From positions 1 to 33,986 of IMG/VR virus record IMGVR_UViG_3300025889_000056: 33,986 bases of DNA. One strand, 5' to 3'. The notes beneath the pieces were generated by a model, which saw only the letters and a list, made by a program, of their open reading frames with translations, was not told the DNA's origin and searched no databases. A program made the translations under genes and the position numbers. Positions 6,624-12,560 of the stretch are shown piece after piece (positions within the stretch are counted from its first letter, which is position 1; the number at the start of each line of letters is the position of its first letter). This DNA is from a virus.

Positions 6624-6639
6624 GCGTGCGCGCGCACGC
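6624..6639. repeat. Perfect 16-bp GC palindrome in alternating Pu-Py tract
   Basis: GCGTGCGCGCGCACGC is its own reverse complement. It sits in a GC-rich tract of mostly alternating purines and pyrimidines (about 6610-6655), in sharp contrast to the AT-rich flanks. Such tracts can form cruciform or Z-DNA structures. No function is known here. Confidence 0.85.
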
Positions 6640-6859
6640 GCACAGGCACGCGCGTAGATAGCGTTTTTTGGGGGTATAATAACCTGGAATACCGAAGGAA
6701 CCGGGCTTCTAGCATGTTGGCTTCTATGTGTTTTATAGGCCTAATTTAGTTGAATTTGGCTATAGTATCGACTGAATCGGAATATCTGTCAGGGGTGATT
6801 TTTTATGCAGCTGTTACAATTCTTTTTTGATTTATTTTGATTCTTTTTTGTTGCTTTAC

Positions 6860-6888
6860 TTGACACTATAGTTTTAATCATGTATATT
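6860..6888 (+). promoter_or_regulatory. Sigma70 promoter for the plus early unit
   Basis: -35 TTGACA (6860-6865), 17-bp spacer, -10 TATATT (6883-6888). It is a near copy of the minus promoter at 6332-6360 and is followed by the leader CAACCAACCAACAAT (6910-6924) before the gene at 6935. Confidence 0.85.
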
Positions 6889-6934
6889 GTATATATCCAC
6901 AACGGATATCAACCAACCAACAATAGGAAGTATC

Positions 6935-7099
6935 ATGTATACAAATATCATATATACACGGCTAGAAAAAGGTCGCTATCAAGTGACCTTTACACAACAC
7001 AACACAACCGGATTTATGGGGCTTACTAAGTGGTGTATCTATTTTGATTCTTTAAAAGAGTTAAAACAACAATATCCAACAGCTCAACCAAAGCAATAA
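6935..7099 (+). CDS. Small early protein, unknown
   Basis: A 54-aa ORF, MYTNIIYTRLEKGRYQVTF..., with two beta-like stretches and a helical end (FDSLKELKQQYPTA). It reads like a small beta-beta-alpha protein but I do not recognise it. The ATG at 6935 has AGGAAG 4 bp upstream within the repeated leader; an in-frame ATG at 6887 overlaps the -10 box and cannot be the start. It is the first gene after the plus early promoter. First early genes often act against host functions, but this one has no diagnostic motif. Confidence 0.68.
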   Translation: MYTNIIYTRLEKGRYQVTFTQHNTTGFMGLTKWCIYFDSLKELKQQYPTAQPKQ

Positions 7100-7127
7100 C
7101 AACCAACCAACAATGAGGACTATAACA

Positions 7128-8264
7128 ATGACAAAGCTAACTGAAAAACAAAAGCGTGAAATCACACTTAGAACAGTACGACAATACATTTTAACCGATA
7201 ATATTAGAACCTTTAGACGTTCAATGACTAACAACCAACTTATAGGAAGTGTCAATGGGCGCCCCAGCTGGGATTCTTTAATGTATACCACAACCCAACG
7301 AGAGGTTAACGGAAAATTAAAGACGTTTAAGAATAGACGTTCAATACTGTCTAGTAGTGTCAAGTTTGCTAAAACACACAAAAATATTGGTGTGACCGGT
7401 ATGTATCTAGCCCCTCACACTATGGTAGCCGGTCTAAATACTTGTAAATTTGCCGGTAAATGCGCTAAAGGGTGTATCGCCTTTACCGGAAATATGAAAT
7501 TTAACGGATTGACCTTTCAGAATCGTTTAAAGGCCTTGTATAATCATACTGAACGATATCTAACCGAAATGCTAGCCGACTTAGTAGAACTGACAGAAAA
7601 GTTAGAAGACGGCAAAAAGGTTATGGTACGTCTAAACGGGACCAGTGATTTAGATTTTACTAAGGTTATAGATATGCAGGCCTTCATAAGAGACTACCCA
7701 AATGTATTGGGATTCTATGACTATACAAAAAGACCGGTTAATATTGGTATCGATGACGTATATCATCTTACTTATTCATGGTCCGAAAGGTCAACAATTA
7801 AACAGGCTAAACAATTCGATAGGGTGGCTGTTGTAGTGTCTTCTAAGGATATTGATTGGCTAGTTAATGACCCTCTTATAGGCCATCTATGGAGTGATGG
7901 AGATGAGCATGATCTAAGACCTTTAGACGATACTAAGCTTGTATATCTAAAGGCTAAAGTCGCAGCTTCTTTAACGGATCCCAATATCGGTATAGATGAG
8001 GACTTTATAACAACACGTGAACAATTGCATATGTTAACCGTGTGTATGTATCCTGAATTCTTTCCTTTGCTACGTGAATATGTTTTGTCAGAACTTTCAC
8101 GTTTAGGTTTTTGGCACATGTTGGATGGTATCAAGTTTGATACATGGGATATAGAGACGTGTATAAATCATATTGATATGTCTAAAAGTCTAAACACTAT
8201 TACTGACTTAGAATACCACTATCTCAATCATCTTGTAAAATGTGTTTTGGGGGTGACATGTTAG
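7128..8264 (+). CDS. gp88/DUF7227-like phage protein
   Basis: A 378-aa protein. The key block is residues 93-205: LAPHTMVAGLNTCKFAG, KCAKGCIAFTGNMKF (C106, C112, C116), then a helical stretch and MVRLNGTSDLDF, IRDYPNVLGFYDYTKRP. This order (Cys-rich 'C..aG.C...C.a..G...f', then 'vR..g.sD.....y', then 'P...fY.YTK') is the pattern of the phage 'gene product 88' or DUF7227 family, whose biochemistry I do not know to be established. The three Cys suggest a metal site. The start at 7128 has GAGGAC at good spacing; an ATG at 7113 overlaps that SD. It is the main gene of the early unit from the 6860 promoter. Confidence 0.75.
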   Translation: MTKLTEKQKREITLRTVRQYILTDNIRTFRRSMTNNQLIGSVNGRPSWDSLMYTTTQREVNGKLKTFKNRRSILSSSVKFAKTHKNIGVTGMYLAPHTMVAGLNTCKFAGKCAKGCIAFTGNMKFNGLTFQNRLKALYNHTERYLTEMLADLVELTEKLEDGKKVMVRLNGTSDLDFTKVIDMQAFIRDYPNVLGFYDYTKRPVNIGIDDVYHLTYSWSERSTIKQAKQFDRVAVVVSSKDIDWLVNDPLIGHLWSDGDEHDLRPLDDTKLVYLKAKVAASLTDPNIGIDEDFITTREQLHMLTVCMYPEFFPLLREYVLSELSRLGFWHMLDGIKFDTWDIETCINHIDMSKSLNTITDLEYHYLNHLVKCVLGVTC

Positions 8265-8404
8265 GATTCTTAGATACTTTTAAGCGGCTTTTAAATGATA
8301 GTCCTACTGTTAAGATAGGGTTTATGTTTAACATCGTTTTATGGGGGTGTTTTGGCCTCTTAAAGGGTCTGTCTTGGCTTGCTACCCTCCTAATAGGGGG
8401 GTAG
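8258..8404 (+). CDS. Small single-span membrane protein
   Basis: A 48-aa ORF starting at an ATG that overlaps the end of the gp88-like gene by 7 bp. Residues 1-18 are charged (FLDTFKRLLNDSPTVKIG). Residues about 20-47 form one hydrophobic segment (FMFNIVLWGCFGLLKGLSWL). The overlap start and clear membrane segment suggest a real early membrane peptide, for example a superinfection exclusion or lysis-timing protein. No family is recognised. Confidence 0.58.
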   Translation: MLGFLDTFKRLLNDSPTVKIGFMFNIVLWGCFGLLKGLSWLATLLIGG

Positions 8405-8405
8405 T

Positions 8406-8465
8406 ATGAACAAATTCTATTTTTGGATGATAGTTTTTATCATATTCAATAGTTGCAAGTGCTAG
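8406..8465 (+). CDS. Possible 19-aa lipoprotein-signal-like peptide
   Basis: A tiny ORF encoding MNKFYFWMIVFIIFNSCKC. It has the form of a type II signal peptide: a positive N-terminus, a hydrophobic core, then a Cys preceded by small residue S. After the would-be lipidated Cys there are only two residues. A G-rich stretch precedes the start and a terminator follows 22 bp after the stop. It could be a micro-lipoprotein or a chance ORF. Confidence 0.32.
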   Translation: MNKFYFWMIVFIIFNSCKC

Positions 8466-8487
8466 TACAAAATATCTAATCACTTTG

Positions 8488-8517
8488 AACCCTTGACGAT
8501 TCAGTCAGGGGTTTTTT
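8488..8517 (+). terminator. Terminator ending the plus early unit
   Basis: AACCCTTGAC (8488-8497) pairs with GTCAGGGGTT (8504-8513), 10 pairs with one wobble, 6-base loop GATTCA, then T6. It is a strong canonical rho-independent terminator that separates early genes from the repeat region. Confidence 0.9.
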
Positions 8518-8628
8518 GTTGCGTGTGCATTAATCCACCTGGATTTTTTCAACACAATTCGTATGTTGCATACACAGCAAAATGACACAACTGCAATATA
8601 TGCAAACACAGCAAAATATATACTGCAC

Positions 8629-8657
8629 TTGCAACACCACAACCACCACTATATTAT
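8629..8657 (+). promoter_or_regulatory. Possible promoter for the 108-aa gene
   Basis: -35 TTGCAA (8629-8634, 4 of 6), 17-bp spacer, -10 TATTAT (8652-8657, 5 of 6). The spacer contains an ATAGTGGTG-type element on the opposite strand, and a TGC-N10-GCA motif covers the expected start site. It is weaker than the other promoters called here. Confidence 0.42.
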
Positions 8658-8738
8658 GCTACTATTACAGCATATGATACAAATTGTTGTAAATGCAGCA
8701 CTCCGAACCTCCAATAACTCATTAAGTAAGGGGTACTA

Positions 8739-9065
8739 ATGAAAGGTACAAAATCCGCAAGGCTAGAAGCTCCGAAAACTCTAATATCTAGAAGCATTCG
8801 AAATAGGAATATCAACGGGTTACTATGGGGGTTTATCACCTTAGCACATGAGGAAATTAAGACAGCTGGCCATATTGAAACCTTTTCAGGCTCCGATATA
8901 AGGGACTTTGTCAAGCTGTTGCATGCTAGAGAGATTGAGAGCAAACTACAAGATGACGCAACGACAGCAATGTCCACTAGGCAACTGCAGCAATGGATTG
9001 ATGCAAGTGCAGCACAGGAAACCAATGTTGCAAAATCAGCATCCAAGGCCACGAAATCCAAATAA
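8739..9065 (+). CDS. Small helical protein, candidate small terminase or repeat-binding protein
   Basis: A 108-aa basic protein: N-terminus MKGTKSARLEAPKTLISRS, central helices (NGLLWGFITLAHEEIKTA, DIRDFVKLLHAREIESKL), and an A/S/K-rich tail ending KSASKATKSK. I do not recognise a family. The ATG has AAGGGG 6 bp upstream. Its gene lies inside the TGC-N7-GCA array and upstream of the large terminase, and no other small terminase is visible. In P22- and SPP1-like phages pac lies in or near the small terminase gene, so a TerS role with the array as its site is an attractive inference. A replication initiator or regulator is the alternative. Confidence 0.6.
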   Translation: MKGTKSARLEAPKTLISRSIRNRNINGLLWGFITLAHEEIKTAGHIETFSGSDIRDFVKLLHAREIESKLQDDATTAMSTRQLQQWIDASAAQETNVAKSASKATKSK

Positions 9066-9280
9066 CGCGCCTGCAGCATCAGAGGGGCCACGATGTTGCA
9101 AGCGCAGCATCCCTGATTGGCTGGGTCCTCATGCTGCATCGACAGCAGCTGGTCCACAATGTCCTTGTCATCTTTGCAGCAATATCTAGGCAGGGTGAAG
9201 GGAGGGGAATTCGGATGGTAACTAAATACAAGATTCAATTGCTGTCAAGGCAGCAATATCCAGTGTAGGGATCGGTCGGG

Positions 9281-9323
9281 TTGCTACGTTCACAGCACGA
9301 ATCCCTTCGTGCTATAGTAGCAA
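9281..9323. repeat. Interrupted inverted repeat forming a large hairpin
   Basis: Outer arms TTGCTAC (9281-9287) and GTAGCAA (9317-9323) pair perfectly. Inner arms AGCACGAA (9294-9301) and TTCGTGCT (9306-9313) also pair perfectly around TCCC. They are separated by an asymmetric internal loop (6 and 3 bases). No T-run follows, so it is not a terminator. The arms include array motifs. Confidence 0.8.
9289..9318 (+). promoter_or_regulatory. Possible promoter with palindrome in its spacer
   Basis: -35 TTCACA (9289-9294, 5 of 6), 18-bp spacer, -10 TATAGT (9313-9318, 5 of 6). The spacer is almost entirely the perfect inner hairpin. It could drive the DpdA-like gene, terminase and downstream genes. 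Protein binding to the dyad or flanking motifs would directly affect it. Confidence 0.5.
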
Positions 9324-9404
9324 TACCCGATAAGATCCCGAAACGGATATTGCGTTTACAGCATCTTGGTTTTTGATATTGCATATGCAGCAAAGTGGAG
9401 TAAC

Positions 9405-9432
9405 CGATACGTAACTGTATAGTTATGTATCG
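9405..9432. repeat. Dyad, possible operator upstream of the DpdA-like gene
   Basis: CGATACGTAAC (9405-9415) and GTTATGTATCG (9422-9432) are inverted with one mismatch and a 6-bp centre TGTATA. The size and form fit a dimeric regulator site. Confidence 0.6.
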
Positions 9433-9525
9433 AGTTATGAAAACGACCGTATAAAACTATATTTATCGTAGCTGTTATTCTCTGTATCTGTTACGATAGT
9501 TTTACAACCAACTACAGAGATATTC

Positions 9526-10185
9526 ATGCAAGTATACACAGCTGCACTTCCTAACAAGCTTTGTCAAGAATACATCGATGAACACTACCCAGAAATGCGC
9601 TATATGCTATCCCCTGTGTGTGTACGGTCTTTTGGTGCTAGTAGATACCATATTGTTAGAAGGGGATACGCAATAGACAACGGTGCGTATGGGTATCATG
9701 TCAAGGGTGTACCATTCAACGATAAGGCCTTTATAGACCTGCTAGAAAAGTGGCATGATGGGTGCGATTGGATAGCTATACCTGATAGTGTGGGCAATTG
9801 GGTAGAGACAAAGAAACTACTAGATATATGGGTTCCTAGACTACTACCCTATAACAAACCTTTATTAATGGTAGTACAGGATGGATGTGAGAAAGGCAAC
9901 TATAAAGACGTCTATAGGCTACTAAATAGAAAGGCTATATGTGGGTTATTTGTAGGGGGTACTACAGACTGGAAACTACAACATATGAGCAAGTTAACAG
10001 AGATAGCACACCAGTATCATAAGACCATACATGTAGGTAGAGTTAACAGTGGTAGACGTGTACAGTTATGTTTCAACAGTGGTGTAGATAGTGTAGACGG
10101 TAGTGGTATGAGTAGGTTTATAGCGACTACTAGAGTAGTGTGTAATACTATAGTAGAGATTGATAGACAGTTGAAACTATTTTAA
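9526..10185 (+). CDS. TGT-superfamily base-exchange enzyme, DpdA-like
   Basis: A 219-aa protein with the pattern of phage DpdA-type members of the tRNA-guanine transglycosylase fold: YAIDNGAYG (D51), DWIAIPDSVG (D87), LLMVVQDG (Q118), GLFVGGTTDWK (140-150), IHVGRVNSGRR (168-178) and GVDSVDGSG (186-194). In TGT-fold enzymes the two aspartates act in base exchange, the nucleophile lying late and the acid/base early. DpdA puts a 7-deazaguanine base into DNA in place of guanine. At 219 aa it is far shorter than bacterial TGT (about 370) and lacks the zinc Cys cluster. No FolE, QueD, QueE or QueC gene is present, so the base would come from the host. The ATG has AGAGAT upstream. Specificity for DNA rather than tRNA is inferred. 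Confidence 0.78.
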   Translation: MQVYTAALPNKLCQEYIDEHYPEMRYMLSPVCVRSFGASRYHIVRRGYAIDNGAYGYHVKGVPFNDKAFIDLLEKWHDGCDWIAIPDSVGNWVETKKLLDIWVPRLLPYNKPLLMVVQDGCEKGNYKDVYRLLNRKAICGLFVGGTTDWKLQHMSKLTEIAHQYHKTIHVGRVNSGRRVQLCFNSGVDSVDGSGMSRFIATTRVVCNTIVEIDRQLKLF

Positions 10186-10187
10186 TA

Positions 10188-11708
10188 GTGGTGGTGTTGG
10201 TGTTAGAACAAGTAAATACAATATTTAGTGACCCATTTCAGTTTATTAGTAGGCTACAGATAGTCGATAAGAGTGGTAGGGTAGTTCCTCTTAGACTGAA
10301 TGCAGAACAGATAGACATTATCAATGGATTACAAGAGGGTGATGATACACTGATATTGAAGCCTAGACAGATAGGTAGTAGTACGGTTGTATGTGCTTAT
10401 ATGTTTTGGAAAGCATATACAGCAACAACACCACTAACCTGTGTAATCTTATCGTATAAGATTGCTAGTTCGAAGCATTTATTGCACATACACAAGAGGT
10501 TCTATCAGTATCTACCAGAGGTATTGAAAAGGCCATTGGATGTAGACAATACAACAGAGTTAGCCTTTAAAGGAGGGGGTAGGATTGTAGCAGCGGCGGC
10601 CACACAGGCAGGAGGATTGCGTTCATATACGTGTTCTATGCTTCATATATCGGAGTATGCTTTTGCAGAGAATCCAGAGGAGTTAAAGGCTACAGCGATT
10701 AGTGCATTGAATGATGGACAGTTAGTTATAGAGTCTACAGCTAACTATTACAATGATGCATTGTGGAAGGAGATACACAAGTATCATACAGGAGAAGCGC
10801 ATTGGAAATATTTGTTCTTTCCTTGGTATATGCACAGTGAGTATAGTATGGAGGATATTGGGCTTGAGTTGACTGATGAAGAGACTAAGTTGCAGTATCA
10901 GTATGGTTTGACACTGGGTCAGATAGCATGGAGACGTGAGAAGATTAGTAAGTTGGGATGGGAAAAGTTTGTACGTGAGTATCCTTTGACTTTGGATGAA
11001 GCATATAGGATTAGTGGGAATACATACTTTACAGCACAGGACTTTGACCATGTGAATGTAATACAGGTACAGCCTAGTGAATGGACAACATTTGAAAATC
11101 CTAATCCAGATGATTCGTATGCTGTGGGTGTAGATGTTAGTGGTGGTGTTGGTAGAGATTATGCTGTAGTGTTCTGTGTATCTAGGATGACCTTACAACC
11201 TGTATGTATATATCGTAGTAATACTGTAAGTCCTGTACAGTTGGCCGATTATATCTATGATATGAGTGTAACGTATAACAATGCATTGGTATTGGTGGAA
11301 AGTAACAACTATGGATTGGCTACCATTCAGGAGTTAAAGCATCAGGGATTCCATCGGTTTTGGTTGGATGCTCATACAGGTAAAGACTTTTTGACGACAG
11401 GTAGAACTAAGCCATTGTTGTTTGAGAACTTGAAGAAGGGCATCCAGACTGGTAGTATCCACATGATTGATAATATTACTGTGACTGAGTTGCGTAGTAT
11501 TACGGTAGATGAGAAGGGTATTTTGCGGTTTGGTGATGACATGGATACTCACTGTGATAGTGCGATGGCGATGTCATTGGCATATTGGTGTTTGAATAGT
11601 GTAAAGTTAAAGCAGAATGCATATTTGCCAGATTGGATTATTGCACAGAAGGCAGATAGGGTACAACAAGCAGGTGGTGTAAGTCCACAGCTGCATCGGA
11701 GATATTGA
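10188..11708 (+). CDS. terL: Terminase large subunit
   Basis: About 506 aa; the DNA-packaging motor ATPase and headful nuclease. ATPase: Walker A-like KPRQIGSST (58-66), Walker B-like SMLHISE ending in catalytic E156, and coupling motif IEST (181-184). RNase H-fold nuclease: D316 in YAVGVDVSGG, E371 in ALVLVESNNYG, and D457 in the C-terminal HCDSAMAMSLAY. The start is uncertain: the frame opens with GTG GTG GTG TTG GTG and no ATG or clear SD, 2 bp after the DpdA-like stop, so coupling is likely. The start region carries an ATAGTGGTG-family element. The stop overlaps the methyltransferase start (TGATG). Confidence 0.95.
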   Translation: MVVLVLEQVNTIFSDPFQFISRLQIVDKSGRVVPLRLNAEQIDIINGLQEGDDTLILKPRQIGSSTVVCAYMFWKAYTATTPLTCVILSYKIASSKHLLHIHKRFYQYLPEVLKRPLDVDNTTELAFKGGGRIVAAAATQAGGLRSYTCSMLHISEYAFAENPEELKATAISALNDGQLVIESTANYYNDALWKEIHKYHTGEAHWKYLFFPWYMHSEYSMEDIGLELTDEETKLQYQYGLTLGQIAWRREKISKLGWEKFVREYPLTLDEAYRISGNTYFTAQDFDHVNVIQVQPSEWTTFENPNPDDSYAVGVDVSGGVGRDYAVVFCVSRMTLQPVCIYRSNTVSPVQLADYIYDMSVTYNNALVLVESNNYGLATIQELKHQGFHRFWLDAHTGKDFLTTGRTKPLLFENLKKGIQTGSIHMIDNITVTELRSITVDEKGILRFGDDMDTHCDSAMAMSLAYWCLNSVKLKQNAYLPDWIIAQKADRVQQAGGVSPQLHRRY

Positions 11709-12307
11709 TGAAGGTATTGGTTGCTTGTGAAGAGAGTCAAACAGTTACCAAGGCATTTCGTCGTGTTGGTGTTGAAGCATATAGTTGTGATATTCAGGAG
11801 TGTTCTGGTGGTCATCCAGAATGGCATATCCAGGGAGATGCATTAGAGCAGGCTTACAGTGGTGAGTATGACTTAATGATAGCGCATCCTCCTTGTACGT
11901 ATCTTAGTAAAGCAGGGGCCAGGTGGATGAAACCCAAAGGTAGCATGGTGTGTCAGATTCGGTTTGCATTGGCTATGCAGGCTAAGGACTTTTTTATGAA
12001 ACTGTTGGATGCTCCAATACCCTATGTAGCGGTAGAGAATCCAATACCTTTAAAGATTTGTGGGTTGCCCAAGTGCACACAGATAGTTCATCCATATCAG
12101 TATGGTGACCCGTATTCGAAGACAACGTTGCTTTGGTTAAAGAACCTTCCTGAGTTACATCCAACCAATGTGGTTGAGCCTATTGGTTCCTGGACAGAGT
12201 TGAATCGTAAGGTGTCAAAACGTTCGAAAACGTTTAATGGTATTGCAGATGCAATGGTTAATCAGTGGTTAAGTTTTATAGGAGATAGTAATGGCATTTT
12301 GTCCTGA
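11708..12307 (+). CDS. C5-cytosine DNA methyltransferase-like protein
   Basis: A 199-aa Rossmann-fold protein. The SAM site is KVLVACEESQTVTKAFRRVG (2-21), then AYSCDIQECSGG (24-35). Motif IV is IAHPPCTYLS with the catalytic PPC (61-63, C63), and motif VI-like VAVENP (107-112). The late block HPYQYGDPYSKTTLLWLK (128-145) is typical of the short phage Dcm-like family. It is far shorter than full C5 methyltransferases and lacks an obvious target-recognition domain, as is usual in that family. The ATG at 11708 overlaps the terminase stop and has GGAG upstream. Likely roles are protecting phage DNA from restriction or marking DNA for packaging; activity is not proven. Confidence 0.82.
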   Translation: MKVLVACEESQTVTKAFRRVGVEAYSCDIQECSGGHPEWHIQGDALEQAYSGEYDLMIAHPPCTYLSKAGARWMKPKGSMVCQIRFALAMQAKDFFMKLLDAPIPYVAVENPIPLKICGLPKCTQIVHPYQYGDPYSKTTLLWLKNLPELHPTNVVEPIGSWTELNRKVSKRSKTFNGIADAMVNQWLSFIGDSNGILS

Positions 12308-12560
12308 GTGTGGTGAAAGTCCGTGTAAGTGTGGAACTATACCATGTAAGAAGATTGGTGATATGGACTTAGTTCGATTAGAATATTATGTTAATGGTCA
12401 AAAGTTTCTATTGGTATTGCCTTTTGACTTAGTGCATCAATACTATGAGTTGTATGATAGTATACGGTTAATGGATGCCAAAGGTAACATTATTGAGTAT
12501 AGTAGTGTTAAAAATAGTGGTGTTGGTGGTAAGGAGAAAAGTAATGGCACGAACCAGTAA
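12291..12560 (+). CDS. Small zinc-ribbon protein, unknown
   Basis: An 89-aa protein with an N-terminal Cys cluster C4-x2-C7-x4-C12-x-C14 (FCPECGESPCKCG), followed by a beta-rich body (LVRLEYYVNGQKFLLVLPF). It overlaps the methyltransferase gene by 17 bp and the portal gene by 17 bp, and has GGAG upstream of its ATG. A structural or regulatory zinc protein is likely; no family is recognised. Its end carries the element ATAGTGGTGTTGGTGGT (12514-12530), which also occurs in the control region. Confidence 0.72.
   Translation: MAFCPECGESPCKCGTIPCKKIGDMDLVRLEYYVNGQKFLLVLPFDLVHQYYELYDSIRLMDAKGNIIEYSSVKNSGVGGKEKSNGTNQ

Larger units (their letters stand above)
6361..6859. other. Non-coding divergent control region, candidate origin
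   Basis: This 499-bp stretch has no convincing gene. In order it holds an AT-rich segment with AGTAT-AAA-ATACT (6368-6380), two elements of the ATAGTGGTG family facing opposite ways (6401-6420 minus, 6469-6485 plus), an AT tract (about 6509-6540), two copies of GCTCCAGTGCCA, a GC-rich palindromic island (6610-6655) and T-rich runs (about 6800-6850). Divergent promoters flank it. AT-rich unwinding tracts beside repeated boxes fit an origin or master switch, but this is inference. Confidence 0.6.
8567..9392. repeat. Array of TGC-N7-GCA motifs (candidate pac or iteron site)
   Basis: Exact copies of TGC-N7-GCA lie at 8567-8579, 8592-8604, 8601-8613, 9002-9014, 9029-9041, 9097-9109, 9135-9147, 9240-9252, 9310-9322, 9351-9363 and 9380-9392. 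One-mismatch copies lie at 8688-8700, 8957-8969, 8980-8992 and 9066-9078. Two TGC-N10-GCA forms are at 8657-8672 and 9282-9297. The spacer usually ends in CA, giving a consensus near TTGCANNNNCAGCA. Six fixed bases would be expected about 0.2 times by chance in this length, so 11 is a very strong excess. The array runs through the 108-aa ORF and both its flanks, upstream of terminase. It is probably a multi-site binding region for a phage protein. Confidence 0.82.
9066..9525. other. Non-coding region with repeats, hairpins and promoter
   Basis: This 460-bp gap between the 108-aa gene and the DpdA-like gene holds half of the TGC-N7-GCA array, a large hairpin overlapping a promoter-like sequence (9281-9323), a dyad at 9405-9432, and a second inverted pair: AAAACTA (9455-9461) with TAGTTTT, and ATCGTA with TACGAT, spanning about 9455-9504. 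No convincing gene is present. Confidence 0.6.

Noticed and set aside
6548-6661. 37-codon plus-strand ORF in the control region
   Set aside because: No SD and built from GC-rich repeats; the region fits regulatory DNA better.
6437-6715. 92-codon minus-strand frame in the control region
   Set aside because: No start context; it crosses the palindromic island and promoter-like AT tracts.
8908-9189. Plus-strand Cys-rich frame overlapping the 108-aa ORF
   Set aside because: No SD, a non-ATG start, and sequence made of the repeats.
8654-9238. Minus-strand open frame rich in Cys and Ala across the repeat array
   Set aside because: The frame stays open because TGC/GCA motifs do not form stops; the composition simply reflects the array, and the plus ORF at 8739 has a good SD.
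9214-9267. 17-codon ORF (MVTKYKIQLLSRQQYPV) after a G-rich stretch
   Set aside because: Too short and made partly of array motif; kept as a note only.
8541-9392. CRISPR array
   Set aside because: Repeat units are only 13 bp, spaced unevenly and overlapping; there are no 25-40 bp repeats or cas genes.
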